Below, piece after piece: positions 6,389 to 14,604 of a DNA stretch of 17,758 nucleotides. A program made the translations under genes and the position numbers. The stretch comes from SLJN01 sp964505385 (GTDB lineage: Bacteria; Bacteroidota; Rhodothermia; Balneolales; Natronogracilivirgulaceae). The stretch's first letter is position 1. Every line of letters begins with the position of its first letter. Below the pieces are notes generated by a model. It saw only the letters and a list, made by a program, of their open reading frames with translations, did not search any database and was not told the DNA's origin. The stretch lies in contig CAZDIA010000048.1 in assembly GCA_964505385.1 (NCBI GenBank), positions 1-17,758 on the forward strand, given 5' to 3'.

Positions 6389-8152
6389 ATGCGCGAGAAT
6401 TCTACTTCAATTGATCAACTTGGCCACAAGCTCCACCGCCTTGATGGCAAAGGCTATAAAGCGTATAAAGATATTAAAGGGAGCTATTTTTTTGAAGAAG
6501 GCACATTTTATGTAGATTATGTGCAGGGTGATCCATTTGCTACACCTTCACGCATTCGTGTTCGCATTAGAATGAATGAGCTTGGAATACCCGAAGAGCT
6601 TTGGGAATCAAAAACCCGGAGCATTGCTCTCGAGGATTGGCTGGCGAGACGAATTCGAGCTGAGATCAAAAAAGGTAGCAAAAGTTCCCGTGGAACCGGT
6701 AAAAGCGGTTTGATCAATATTGATGCAGGGCGGCAGGAAGTCATTGAGCGAACAGCTGTTAAAGTGACACCTGAGTGGGTTGAAGTGCGTTTGGAAGCCG
6801 GCTTGCCTGCAGCAGGACGTAAAATTCTTGGTCGTCAGGCTTCAGATATGTTGGTTGAGGAAATTCCTGATATAGTGCTAACCGGCCTTGACTGGAATGA
6901 AAGTGTCGCGGAACAAGGGTATCTCTTCGTGCAGTGTGTCGAAAATCAGGAGCACATTCGGCAAAAATTAAACGAAAAGGGATTGATAGCGTTTGTGGCA
7001 GATCAGGCGGTATTGCCGAGGGAAAGTGGGGTGAGTGACCGGCCAATGGAGCGGGGCAAATGTATCCCGTTTTCTTCTCCTGATGATTTGCGGGTAGAAA
7101 TTGATGTGCCTAATCCGGTGAGTTCGGAGTATGGAGGCGGCAAAAAAGTTTCAGGAATGGGGATCAAAGAAGGAGTCTGGTTGATTGTTGGAGGGGGATA
7201 TCATGGAAAATCTACATTGCTCCGGGCTCTTGAGCGGGGTGTTTATCCGCATGTGCCGGGGGATGGCCGTGAATATGTGGTAACGGATCCTAATGCGGTA
7301 TCTGTTCAGGCTGAAGATCGAAGAAGGGTAGAAGGGGTCAATATCGATTCGTTTATAAGCGGAATACCGGGTGGCTTATCCACTACATTTTTTTGTACAG
7401 AGGAAGCTTCAGGAAGTACAAGTCAGGCAGCATCCTTGGTGGAGGCGCTTGAAAGCGGAGCGAGAGCTCTTTTAATCGATGAAGACGCCTCGGCTACTAA
7501 TCTGATGATTCGGGATGCGCGGATGCAGGCATTGGTGGAAAAGACTAACGAGCCCATTACTCCGCTGGTGGATCGTATTCGTGAGCTTTATGATCAACAT
7601 GGAGTTTCTACAATCATGGTTATGGGTGGTTCGGGGGATTACTTTGATGTAGCTGATGAAGTGATCATGCTTCGGGATTATCGGGTGTATTATGCAACAG
7701 ATGAAGCTAAGAAGGTGGCTGATGAATTTCCATCCCGTCGTAGTGCAGATGAGCCTGCACCGTTTCAATCAATTCAGCGTCGAATACCGGATCCCGGATC
7801 ATTTGATGCCTCTCGTGGGAAAAAATCTGTAAAAATTGATGCCCCATCTGCTGAAGAAATTCGTTTCGGAACACTTGATATTGATCTCCGGTATATTGAA
7901 CAGCTTACCGATCGTAGCCAGACCGCTGCAATTGGTCAGGCAATTTATTACGCAGCTCAAAACTTGATGAATAATCAAATAACATTGCCCGAAATACTGG
8001 ATGAGCTTGAATCACAACTTGATAAAAAGGGATTGGAAGTGCTCGGGAAGGGTGGTGAGAGTCATCCCGGAAATCTCGCCCGTTTTCGAAGGCACGAACT
8101 GGCTTCAGCAATTAACCGCTTGCGTTCGCTTGTTATCAAGAACATCAAATAG
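6389..8152 (+). CDS. Predicted ATPase of the ABC class (COG3044-type)
   Basis: This 587-residue protein matches the stand-alone ABC-class ATPase family, which is not a transporter. The Walker A motif is GGGYHGKST (268-276), an ABC-like signature is ASGSTSQAASL (340-350), and the Walker B motif is ALLIDEDASATN (360-371). The N-terminal 250 residues form the family-specific region. There are no membrane segments, and the C-terminal 100 residues look helical (ITLPEILDELESQLDKKG). One studied eukaryotic relative, trypanosome MRB1590, binds RNA. The bacterial role is unknown. A strong hairpin precedes the start, and the gene converges on the dioxygenase gene with a 26-bp gap. Confidence 0.9.
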   Translation: MRENSTSIDQLGHKLHRLDGKGYKAYKDIKGSYFFEEGTFYVDYVQGDPFATPSRIRVRIRMNELGIPEELWESKTRSIALEDWLARRIRAEIKKGSKSSRGTGKSGLINIDAGRQEVIERTAVKVTPEWVEVRLEAGLPAAGRKILGRQASDMLVEEIPDIVLTGLDWNESVAEQGYLFVQCVENQEHIRQKLNEKGLIAFVADQAVLPRESGVSDRPMERGKCIPFSSPDDLRVEIDVPNPVSSEYGGGKKVSGMGIKEGVWLIVGGGYHGKSTLLRALERGVYPHVPGDGREYVVTDPNAVSVQAEDRRRVEGVNIDSFISGIPGGLSTTFFCTEEASGSTSQAASLVEALESGARALLIDEDASATNLMIRDARMQALVEKTNEPITPLVDRIRELYDQHGVSTIMVMGGSGDYFDVADEVIMLRDYRVYYATDEAKKVADEFPSRRSADEPAPFQSIQRRIPDPGSFDASRGKKSVKIDAPSAEEIRFGTLDIDLRYIEQLTDRSQTAAIGQAIYYAAQNLMNNQITLPEILDELESQLDKKGLEVLGKGGESHPGNLARFRRHELASAINRLRSLVIKNIK

Positions 8153-8178
8153 AGCTTCAAGTTACCGGCTGGATTCTA

Positions 8179-9114
8179 TCATACCTTAATTTCCGGCAAC
8201 ATCTGTTCAATTGCATTTCGTTGCTTTTCATACCAGGGGGGCAGAAAGAGCTCTTTACCCATCTCTTCTTCGTAATCAACAACTGATGCATAGCCCGGCC
8301 CGTCGGTAGCAATCTCGAAAAGCACACCGCCGGGGGTTTGGAAATACACCGACTTGAATACATCGCGGTCAATAATACCGGTAGGTTGTAATCCCATTTG
8401 GATAAGTTGCTCGCGCATTTGCAAGCTGTCCTCTTCATCTTTGGATCTGAAAGCTACGTGATGTACCGACCCCCTGCCTGTTTTGCCACTGGTAAACTGA
8501 TCCACAGTTTCAATAATGAGTGAATGACCTATGCTACTATTGCTCTGATATAAATTCAGATTGCCTTCGGATGATTGTTTTTCAAAACCGAGTACTTCTT
8601 CAAGGATTTTCGCAGTCGACTTTTCTTCTTGCAAAAGCAGGTTAGCACTCCAAAAACCGCGGATTCCATGTTCCTGCGGAACCGTACTATCTGCCCACGT
8701 CTGCAGCTTGTTGGCTTGAGGATCAAAAACAAGCTCAAGTTGCAGGTTGTCCGGATCTTTAAATCGAAGGACATTCAATCCAAAGCGTTCGAATGGTTTT
8801 TCGAATTCTATGCCTTTTTCTGCCAGCCGGTCCTGCCAGTAATCAAATGATTCTTCAGGTACCGAAAATGATACCTGATTGGTTTCTCCGACACCGGGCC
8901 GGCATTCAGTCGCGCGGGGGATGGGGAAAAAGGTCATGCTGGAACCGGGAGCACCGGAACCATTGGCGTAAAAAAGGTGATGAATCGATGGATCATCCTG
9001 ATTTACTGATTTCAACACCAGGCGAAGTCCGAGATCATAAACGTAAAACTCAGCATTTCTCTGGCCATCACCCGAGAATGCGGTAATATGATGCAAGCCT
9101 TTTTGATGGTTCAT
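8179..9114 (-). CDS. Ring-cleaving dioxygenase, MhqO-like, glyoxalase/VOC superfamily
   Basis: Read from the methionine at 9114, this is a 311-residue protein with two vicinal-oxygen-chelate modules, the usual length for MhqO/MhqA relatives. Module one opens with GLHHITAFSGD and closes with LQLELVFDP. Module two has GSVHHVAFRSKDEED and ends GGVLFEIATDGPG. These supply the His and Glu metal ligands expected of an Fe(II) extradiol-type dioxygenase. Relatives in Bacillus are induced by hydroquinones and catechols. An upstream in-frame ATG at 9180 would add 22 residues that lack family similarity, so the shorter start is preferred. YceI lies 93 bp upstream on the same strand, and they may share a transcript. 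The actual substrate is not known. Confidence 0.85.
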   Translation of the reverse strand: MNHQKGLHHITAFSGDGQRNAEFYVYDLGLRLVLKSVNQDDPSIHHLFYANGSGAPGSSMTFFPIPRATECRPGVGETNQVSFSVPEESFDYWQDRLAEKGIEFEKPFERFGLNVLRFKDPDNLQLELVFDPQANKLQTWADSTVPQEHGIRGFWSANLLLQEEKSTAKILEEVLGFEKQSSEGNLNLYQSNSSIGHSLIIETVDQFTSGKTGRGSVHHVAFRSKDEEDSLQMREQLIQMGLQPTGIIDRDVFKSVYFQTPGGVLFEIATDGPGYASVVDYEEEMGKELFLPPWYEKQRNAIEQMLPEIKV

Positions 9115-9206
9115 TGTTGGTCTGATAGGTTGAAATGATGTTGCAGGTCTCATGCTGGAAGTGTAAAAAGTCTCATTCACAGCCTGTTACCTGCAACATA
9201 AAATAT

Positions 9207-9752
9207 TTATTCTTCTTCTTTTGTGAATTGTACGCTAATCAGCAATTTAACAGTGTCGCTGACAACGACGTTTCCAGCTTCGGTAACACCGTCCCAGTTT
9301 AGCTTGAATTCCTTACGGTTGATTTTACCACTTACATCAAAACCGGCTTTTGTTTGTCCGAATGGGTCTTCGGCGACACCTCCAAACTCAACGTCGAGTG
9401 TTACCGGCTTGGTGACATCTTTGATCGTGAGATCGCCGTGAAGGTTATAGGTTGAATCATCAATTTTCTCAAATTTGTTTGATGAAAACTTCAGTTTCGG
9501 ATATCTCTCCACATCAAAGAAGTCAGCCGATTTGAGGTGTTCATCACGTTGCTCATTATTGGTATCGATACTTGAGACGTCCGCCTCAAAAGTGGCTTGA
9601 GCACCTTCAAAGTCGTCACTGTCGTGTTCCAGCGTACCGGTGAAATTGGTGAATTCTCCCGTAACTGTTGATATGACCAAATGCTTGATTTTGAATTGAA
9701 TTTCAGAATGAGCAAGGTCAAGGTTCCACCGGGTGGCAGTTGCAGTGTTCAT
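9207..9752 (-). CDS. YceI family protein (cytoplasmic form)
   Basis: This 181-residue protein shows the full YceI pattern: WNLDLAHSEIQFKIKHLVISTVTGEF at the start, EADVSSIDTNNEQRDEHLKSADFFDVERYPKLKF in the middle, and LTIKDVTKPVTLDVEFGG then RKEFKLNWDG near the end. YceI proteins are lipocalin-like beta-barrels that bind polyisoprenoids or other hydrophobic ligands. Here there is no signal peptide, so the protein should stay in the cytoplasm, as in many short family members. GGAG seven bases before the ATG (9760-9763 on the plus strand) supports this start. The dioxygenase gene follows on the same strand. Confidence 0.93.
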   Translation of the reverse strand: MNTATATRWNLDLAHSEIQFKIKHLVISTVTGEFTNFTGTLEHDSDDFEGAQATFEADVSSIDTNNEQRDEHLKSADFFDVERYPKLKFSSNKFEKIDDSTYNLHGDLTIKDVTKPVTLDVEFGGVAEDPFGQTKAGFDVSGKINRKEFKLNWDGVTEAGNVVVSDTVKLLISVQFTKEEE

Positions 9753-9759
9753 AAAACTA

Positions 9760-9763
9760 CTCC
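9760..9763 (-). promoter_or_regulatory. Ribosome binding site of the YceI gene
   Basis: GGAG on the minus strand lies seven bases upstream of the YceI ATG. It is one of the few clear SD sites in this window and fixes the start. Confidence 0.6.
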
Positions 9764-9886
9764 ATTTGTTTTAGTTAAAATAATTCAATATTAAAGTATT
9801 TAAGTGGTATAAGTACGCCGGCCGTTTCAATTTATTATTGATTCAACAAAAAAAGAAGATCTTCGGTTAGCAGGGTAGAAATATAT

Positions 9887-10891
9887 TCAGAACAAAACTG
9901 ATTGCTTCCACCGCTCATCAAACCGATATAAACCCGCTTTACGGGCGGCATCTTTGGCATCACGAAATTCTTTCCCCGAAACTCTTCGGTTTATATCTTC
10001 ATATTTATCAGGCTTATCTATAACTTTTGCATCGGGGAAATACTGATCCATAATATTTATAAATGTGTGCTCGGATATTTCCTCAGCAAGAAACCGGAAG
10101 ATTTCTTGTGACCCGGCGACATTATTCGGCATAACCAGATGGCGAACCATCAGCCCGCGTAGTGCGATACCATCCTGATCAAATTTTAAATCACCCACCT
10201 GCTTGTGCATCTCTTTGATAGCTTGCCTTGCAGTTTCAGGATATTTACTCTCAGTCATGTAAAATCTGGATAACTCCGGATCCCAGAATTTGAAATCCGG
10301 CATATAGATATCGACGATATCCTCCATCAATTTAAGAGAATGCATGGAATCAAATGCGCCGGTATTGTAGACAATGGGAATATTCAAGCCTTTTTCAATG
10401 GCCGGTGGGATGGCCTCAAGGACCTGTGGAACAACATGCTCAGGCGTAACAAAGTTGATATTATGACATCCTTGCTGCTGAAGGCGAATCATCATTTCCG
10501 AAATCTCCTCAGCATCGACCTGCCGCCCGGCACCGTCCCATGATAGGTCATGATTTTGGCAAAAGACGCATTTCAGGTTACAAAAGGAGAAGAAGATAGT
10601 TCCTGACCCACTCCACCCGCGCAGGCAATCTTCCTCGCCAAAATGAGGGAACGCACTGCTTACATAAGCGTACCTTCCGGTTCTGCATCGTCCGTGTTCA
10701 TCCTTGAGACGGTTGATGTGGCAATCGCGCGGGCAGATTTCACAATTTTCCAGATTTTGAAGTCCTTCATCAATTCGCTCCTGAAAAATCGACCGGTCTT
10801 TTTCATAAAGTTTCAGGTATGCCGGGACATATTCATCCCGCGATATTCGCCACTGAGGATCGCGTAGGTATGTCGGCCGGGTATCAAACAT
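9887..10891 (-). CDS. Radical SAM protein, PflX / PFL-activase-like family (COG1313)
   Basis: This 334-residue protein carries the radical SAM cluster motif CNLKCVFC (Cys104, Cys108, Cys111) inside GSGTIFFSFCNLKCVFCQN, as in PFL-activase-like proteins. A second Cys set lies upstream in NCEICPRDCHINR and GRC (Cys50, 53, 57 and 69), as is usual for COG1313. It may bind zinc or another cluster. VYNTGAFDSMHSLKLM and IYMPDFKFWDPELS follow in the barrel. Family members are presumed glycyl-radical activases or peptide-modifying enzymes, but the target is unknown. No glycyl-radical enzyme is in the window. The gene is divergent from DoxX over 186 bp and lies 134 bp upstream of YceI on the same strand. 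Confidence 0.9.
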   Translation of the reverse strand: MFDTRPTYLRDPQWRISRDEYVPAYLKLYEKDRSIFQERIDEGLQNLENCEICPRDCHINRLKDEHGRCRTGRYAYVSSAFPHFGEEDCLRGWSGSGTIFFSFCNLKCVFCQNHDLSWDGAGRQVDAEEISEMMIRLQQQGCHNINFVTPEHVVPQVLEAIPPAIEKGLNIPIVYNTGAFDSMHSLKLMEDIVDIYMPDFKFWDPELSRFYMTESKYPETARQAIKEMHKQVGDLKFDQDGIALRGLMVRHLVMPNNVAGSQEIFRFLAEEISEHTFINIMDQYFPDAKVIDKPDKYEDINRRVSGKEFRDAKDAARKAGLYRFDERWKQSVLF

Positions 10892-11066
10892 GCAGAATTA
10901 TTTATAGGATTGTTTATGATGATAATTGCTACATCCTTAACGCAAATTTACTGTTAGAGCATATGCTACTAAAACCGAGTATAATTTTAGCTTGACTGAA
11001 TATTTCGGATGTAATGTTAAATCATAGGATTGCGTTAGTAATTAGAGGTATATGTCCAAAAATAAT

Positions 11067-11071
11067 GGAGG
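11067..11071 (+). promoter_or_regulatory. Ribosome binding site deciding the DoxX start
   Basis: GGAGG sits directly against the first ATG (11072) but six bases before the second ATG (11078). Normal spacing favours the second, which removes two residues from the longest reading frame. Confidence 0.65.
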
Positions 11072-11077
11072 ATGGTT

Positions 11078-11527
11078 ATGGGAGAGAAAGCTCAAACCTC
11101 GGTACAGGCATGGATGGTTCAAACCCGCCATTACTGGATAGAAATTACCCGGATGGTCCTCGGCTTATTGATGCTTAATAACGGAATTTATTTCATCCGG
11201 AATAGTGAAGAGATGCACGCCATGATTGAAGAGGCGTTGCCAATAGCTCCATTTATCGTCGCGCATTTTGTGATTTTTGCGTTCCTGGCGGGTGGTATTT
11301 TGCTGGTAGTAGGATTACTGACCAGAATAGCAGCAATTGTACAAATTCCGGTGCTACTGGGAGCAGTTTTCCTGGTACATGGACTTGATATCTTTATGGG
11401 TGGCGCACAGCAACCCGAATACGCACTGTTAGTCTTACTACTATTGATCGTATTCTTTTTCTACGGTGGTGGCAAATGGTCAGCAGATCACCATCTGATG
11501 CGAAGAAGTGAATCCGATCAACCGTAA
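11078..11527 (+). CDS. DoxX family integral membrane protein
   Basis: Read from 11078, this is a 149-residue protein with four predicted transmembrane helices. The first begins at WIEITRMVLGLLMLNNGIYF. The others are FIVAHFVIFAFLAGGILLVVGLL, IAAIVQIPVLLGAVFLVHGL and YALLVLLLLIVFFFYGG. The short length and the G/A-rich second helix fit DoxX-type proteins. The family includes the small subunit of archaeal thiosulfate:quinone oxidoreductase and Bacillus MhqP/CatD, which are linked to quinone resistance. A similar role is inference, helped by the MhqO-like gene 2 kb away. It is divergent from the radical SAM gene and ends 17 bp from the convergent SDR gene. Confidence 0.85.
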   Translation: MGEKAQTSVQAWMVQTRHYWIEITRMVLGLLMLNNGIYFIRNSEEMHAMIEEALPIAPFIVAHFVIFAFLAGGILLVVGLLTRIAAIVQIPVLLGAVFLVHGLDIFMGGAQQPEYALLVLLLLIVFFFYGGGKWSADHHLMRRSESDQP

Positions 11528-11544
11528 ATTAATGTAGACACTTA

Positions 11545-12297
11545 TCACTGCGAAAGATAACCGCCATCTACGGGATAGTATCCGCCGTGGCAAAAGGTGG
11601 CTTTTTCTGAGCTCAGCCATAACACCAATTCGGCTACTTCCTGTGATTCACCAAGTCGCCCGGCGGGATGCAACTGTACAATTGAACTTCTGGTATCATC
11701 ATCAAGGTCCCGAAGTAACGGCGTGTTGATGAACGCAGGGCCGACGGCATTTACCCGTAAATTGGAGCCGGCATATTCAAGCGCGGCATTTTTGGTGAGA
11801 CCGATCATTGCGTGCTTGGCAGTGACGTAAGCAGAAGCGTTCAGGAATCCGACTTCACTCAGGATGGATGCCATGTTCACAATGGCACCACCTCCCTGTT
11901 TCAAAATTTCAGGAATCTGGTAGCGCATTCCGTAAAATACCCCGTTCAGATTAATGTTGATCACGCGATTCCATTGTTCGATATCTTTTTCGCCTACAGG
12001 TGTTTCACCATCGCTGACACCGGCATTATTACAGGCGATATCAAGTTTGCCGAATGTTCGTATTGCGGCATCCACCATATTCTTGCAATCTTCTGGCTTG
12101 CTGACATCTGTGTGGATATAGCGGGCCTGCTTTTCGGAGGCGTTTAACTCATCAGCAAGTTTTTCACCGGTTTCATCCTGTATGTCAGCTATGACAACTT
12201 TTGCTCCGTGTGCCGCAAAAGTTCGAACAACGGCTTCGCCGATTCCTGAGGAGCCTCCCGATACGACTGCTACTTTATCGCTGAGAAGTTGTTCCAT
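11545..12297 (-). CDS. Classical short-chain dehydrogenase/reductase (SDR)
   Basis: Read from the methionine at 12297, this is a 250-residue classical SDR. The cofactor motif is SGGSSGIG (13-20), with Ser in place of the usual first Thr. Asp38 at the end of strand 2 (VVIADIQ) favours NAD over NADP. NNAG (90-93), Asn116, Ser144, Tyr157 and Lys161 complete the catalytic tetrad. The C-terminal YPVDGGYLSQ is typical. It would oxidise or reduce an alcohol/ketone pair in the cytoplasm. The substrate is unknown. A longer frame from 12333 adds 12 residues with no SDR similarity, so the shorter start is chosen. A 3-hydroxyacyl-CoA role in phenylacetate breakdown is possible, but the terminator at 12466-12494 separates it from paa. 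Confidence 0.9.
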   Translation of the reverse strand: MEQLLSDKVAVVSGGSSGIGEAVVRTFAAHGAKVVIADIQDETGEKLADELNASEKQARYIHTDVSKPEDCKNMVDAAIRTFGKLDIACNNAGVSDGETPVGEKDIEQWNRVININLNGVFYGMRYQIPEILKQGGGAIVNMASILSEVGFLNASAYVTAKHAMIGLTKNAALEYAGSNLRVNAVGPAFINTPLLRDLDDDTRSSIVQLHPAGRLGESQEVAELVLWLSSEKATFCHGGYYPVDGGYLSQ

Positions 12298-12465
12298 AAT
12301 AATGGCTTTTTGATGGATTTTAGTGAAACACACTGAGTTACAATTTCATTTCAAAAACGGTAGCAGGGATTTGTCAGAAATACGCAATTCATCTGCTTTC
12401 AGGATAGTTGATGAGATCAAAGATGAGTCAGGAAGGCGGTATGTAATCACATCTGTTTTGCACAC

Positions 12466-12494
12466 AAAAAAAGAGGCGGAAATGCCGCCTCTTT
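12466..12494 (-). terminator. Strong rho-independent terminator (minus strand)
   Basis: AAAGAGGCGG (12470-12479) and CCGCCTCTTT (12485-12494) form a perfect 10-bp stem with a 5-base loop. On the minus strand the stem runs into seven T (A run at 12466-12472 on the plus strand). It lies about 100 bases past the small gene at 12597-12761 and may end the paa transcript. On the plus strand only a three-T run follows, so it acts mainly for minus-strand genes. Confidence 0.9.
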
Positions 12495-12596
12495 GGAATC
12501 CCATTTTGCAAGTACTTTTGCTCAGGAGAGATTCTCATTATCTCAACAGAATAACGCTGCTAATCACACCTGATTGTCTGAAATTTTTAAAATATT

Positions 12597-12761
12597 TCAT
12601 TTAATTTTTTCCTCCAGACTCTCCAGCCGTTTTTCAATATCGAGAAGTTTTTTGATTATCAGTATGTGGGTCTCTTTTGCATCGATTCCTACCACACTTT
12701 CATCGCTTGAAATGTATTTTTCAATCTCTTTGTACCGGGGATCTTCTTTGTCTATTTTCAT
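12597..12761 (-). CDS. Small hypothetical protein (54 residues), charged, coiled-coil-like C-terminus
   Basis: A 54-codon frame runs from ATG at 12761 to TGA at 12597. It reads MKIDKEDPRYKEIEKYISSD at the start and ends DIEKRLESLEEKIK. The composition is highly charged. The second half (ILIIKKLLDIEKRLESLEEKI) fits an amphipathic or coiled-coil helix. There is no Cys, signal peptide or recognisable domain. TATAAT lies 23 bases upstream on the minus strand, a possible -10 element. No SD is visible. A strong terminator follows about 100 bases downstream, which supports a real transcript. The gene could also be the tail of the paa operon. It is not a family I recognise. The opposite-strand frame here looks like noise (Ser/Phe/Ile-rich). 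Confidence 0.6.
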   Translation of the reverse strand: MKIDKEDPRYKEIEKYISSDESVVGIDAKETHILIIKKLLDIEKRLESLEEKIK

Positions 12762-12857
12762 AAGCTGTAGTTGGATTTTCGGTGATTATATAATGCCTTC
12801 TTGAATGTAAAATCGTATCAGACCATCAAACAAACTATAAATGAGGAATGAGCCGGA

Positions 12858-13358
12858 TCAAATACATTTAAAATGCTCGAATGGTTGACGGCACTCATCA
12901 CAAAATAATTGCGCCTTGCAAGCTGTTGAGCCGAACTTGCTTTCCAGGCGGGTATCAAGTGAATCACAATAAGGGCAGGGGATGGTCTTTTCTTCAAGAT
13001 CGGTAAATCGTCCTTCTATTGAACGTTCATCCGGTGGAGCAATTCCGTATTCCCTCAGTTTTTGCCGGGCTTCATCGGTGATCCAGTCACTGGTCCAGGC
13101 CTCAGTGTAATCAGTACGCACCCGGAGATTCGGTATACCCTTTTCCACCAGTTTCAGGCGAATTGCCTGTTCAATGGCACTCATCGCCGGGCATCCTGAA
13201 TATGTCGGCGTGATATTGATAACTACTTTTTCTCCATCAAAATTTACCGCTCGTACAATTCCCATTTCCACCACATTAAGAACAGGAATTTCGGGATCTT
13301 CGACTTCCTTGAGATACTCCCAAATGGTATTTTCAGTAGTTTGACTGGTTTCAGGCAT
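12858..13358 (-). CDS. paaD: PaaD, phenylacetyl-CoA epoxidase Fe-S assembly subunit
   Basis: This 166-residue protein has an N-terminal MIP18 (DUF59) domain: VEDPEIPVLNVVEMGIV (about 19-35) and PTYSGCPAMSAIEQ (51-64) with Cys56. It ends in a PaaD-type metal-binding tail: CPYC (128-131), Cys147, CDEC (153-156) and Cys165. PaaD (also called PaaJ) helps maturation of the metal or Fe-S centres of the phenylacetyl-CoA epoxidase system. It is the last of the four paa genes. The gap to paaC is 147 bp, much longer than the 1-3 bp gaps between paaA, B and C, so it may have a separate promoter or a processed mRNA. Confidence 0.95.
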   Translation of the reverse strand: MPETSQTTENTIWEYLKEVEDPEIPVLNVVEMGIVRAVNFDGEKVVINITPTYSGCPAMSAIEQAIRLKLVEKGIPNLRVRTDYTEAWTSDWITDEARQKLREYGIAPPDERSIEGRFTDLEEKTIPCPYCDSLDTRLESKFGSTACKAQLFCDECRQPFEHFKCI

Positions 13359-13505
13359 GGGAATCAGAATTGATAGGAGATTAAAGTTTAAAACTAAGGT
13401 GATGGCTCTGTAATTTTCCGGATTAGCCTGACCGTTTAATCCTGCTTAGATATACCATTACAGGGTCTCCCTAAAGTCGACCCTTCAAGGGGAAAGTAAG
13501 CAAAT

Positions 13506-14288
13506 TTACCACTGAGCTTCCGGATGGGAGCGTCGCAGAAATTGCATTTCCATCAGTAAATAGCCGAGATCTTCCTGATGGAAACCGACACGCCCGCCCG
13601 TGGCCATATTTTGATCGTCATCAGGTCGCTTGAGAGTAGCTTCCTCCAGCGTTTGATCAACACGTTTATTCCATTCCGGCTGGAGTTTGGAAAGATTGGG
13701 AGCGTAGCCGTCTTTAATCAGCAAATCATCGATTTCATCCATATAAAACAGTTCGCCGGTATACATCCAGAGATCTTCAAAAGCCTTTTGGATGCGCTTG
13801 TGACTTTCTTCGGTGCCGTCACCTAATCGCAAAACCCAATCCCGGCAGTGGCGTACATGATAACGTACTTCTTTCAGGCTTTTAGCCGCAAGCCCGGCCA
13901 GTTGTTCATCCGGATGGTTTTTTAGTTCTTCCAATAACAATTCGCTGAAAGTACTGAACAGGAACAATCGTGCTATGGTAAAACCGAAATCACCTTTAGG
14001 CTGCTCAGCCATTTGCAGGTTGCGGAAGTCGATATCATCCCTGAAATAAGCCAGATCATCCTCACTACGTCCTTCTTCTTCAACTTCTCCGGCATATTCC
14101 AGAAACGCTTTAGCCTGCCCGATTTGATCCAGGGCTATATTGGCCAGAGCAATATCTTCTTCCAGATGCGGACCTACCCCGCACCATTCTGAGATGCGGT
14201 GCCCAAGAATTAAACGGTCATCGCCGAGGCGAAGCAGGTATTCAAAAAACGGTTTGGAAGTATCTGCTTTGTTATGATCCAAATGCAT
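13506..14288 (-). CDS. paaC: PaaC, phenylacetyl-CoA epoxidase structural subunit
   Basis: This 260-residue protein is a ferritin-like helical subunit. PaaC pairs with PaaA, contributes to its substrate pocket and lacks its own catalytic iron centre. Family features are LLRLGDDRLILGHRISEWCG near the start, the DIALANIALDQIGQAKAFLEYA helix (about 45-66), KEVRYHVRHCRDWVLRLGDGTEESH (about 140-164) and GGRVGFHQEDLGYLLMEMQ near the C-terminus. It begins three bases after the paaB stop, with GGAGG inside the last codons of paaB. That indicates translational coupling. Confidence 0.96.
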   Translation of the reverse strand: MHLDHNKADTSKPFFEYLLRLGDDRLILGHRISEWCGVGPHLEEDIALANIALDQIGQAKAFLEYAGEVEEEGRSEDDLAYFRDDIDFRNLQMAEQPKGDFGFTIARLFLFSTFSELLLEELKNHPDEQLAGLAAKSLKEVRYHVRHCRDWVLRLGDGTEESHKRIQKAFEDLWMYTGELFYMDEIDDLLIKDGYAPNLSKLQPEWNKRVDQTLEEATLKRPDDDQNMATGGRVGFHQEDLGYLLMEMQFLRRSHPEAQW

Positions 14289-14291
14289 AAT

Positions 14292-14603
14292 CTACCTCCG
14301 CTTTTTGGATACATGAGGCACTTTATAGAACTGTGGGTGCCGGAATATTTTATCATCGGATGGATCAAAAAACGGTCCGGCATCATCAGGGCTGGATGCG
14401 GTAATCTGATCAGATGGCACAACCCAGATGCTTACTGCCTCATTTCGGCGAGCGTAAACATCCCGTGCATTTTGCAATGCCATCTCAGCATCATAGGCGT
14501 GTACGTTTCCGGCATGTTCGTGGGGAGCGCCTGTTTTTCTTTGAGTGAAAACTTCCCACATCTGCCCCTCACCACCTTTTTTGGTTGTTCCGTTATCTCC
14601 CAT
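14292..14603 (-). CDS. paaB: PaaB, phenylacetyl-CoA epoxidase bridging subunit
   Basis: This 103-residue protein matches PaaB: WEVFTQRKTGAPHEHAGNVHA, MALQNARDVYARRNEAVSIWVV and FFDPSDDKIFRHPQFYKVP. PaaB bridges PaaA-PaaC heterodimers into the active complex. The first 14 residues (GDN...GEGQ) are a polar extension before the conserved MWEVF. The ATG at 14603 is favoured because it lies one base after the paaA stop. The internal methionine at residue 15 is an alternative. The stop is followed three bases later by the paaC start. Confidence 0.96.
   Translation of the reverse strand: MGDNGTTKKGGEGQMWEVFTQRKTGAPHEHAGNVHAYDAEMALQNARDVYARRNEAVSIWVVPSDQITASSPDDAGPFFDPSDDKIFRHPQFYKVPHVSKKRR
14295..14299 (-). 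promoter_or_regulatory. Ribosome binding site of paaC inside paaB
   Basis: GGAGG on the minus strand lies six bases before the paaC ATG, within the final codons of paaB. It is the best-spaced SD in this operon and links paaB and paaC translation. Confidence 0.7.
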
Positions 14604-14604
14604 C

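Noticed and set aside
9855..9864. Self-complementary GAAGATCTTC after the radical SAM stop, next to an A run that gives T on the minus strand.
   Set aside because: The stem would be about four base pairs with a two-base loop, too short for a convincing terminator.
12323..12604. A 93-codon plus-strand frame overlapping the terminator region.
   Set aside because: It runs straight through the strong hairpin and across the small gene's end, and shows no protein-like pattern. It is treated as a shadow.
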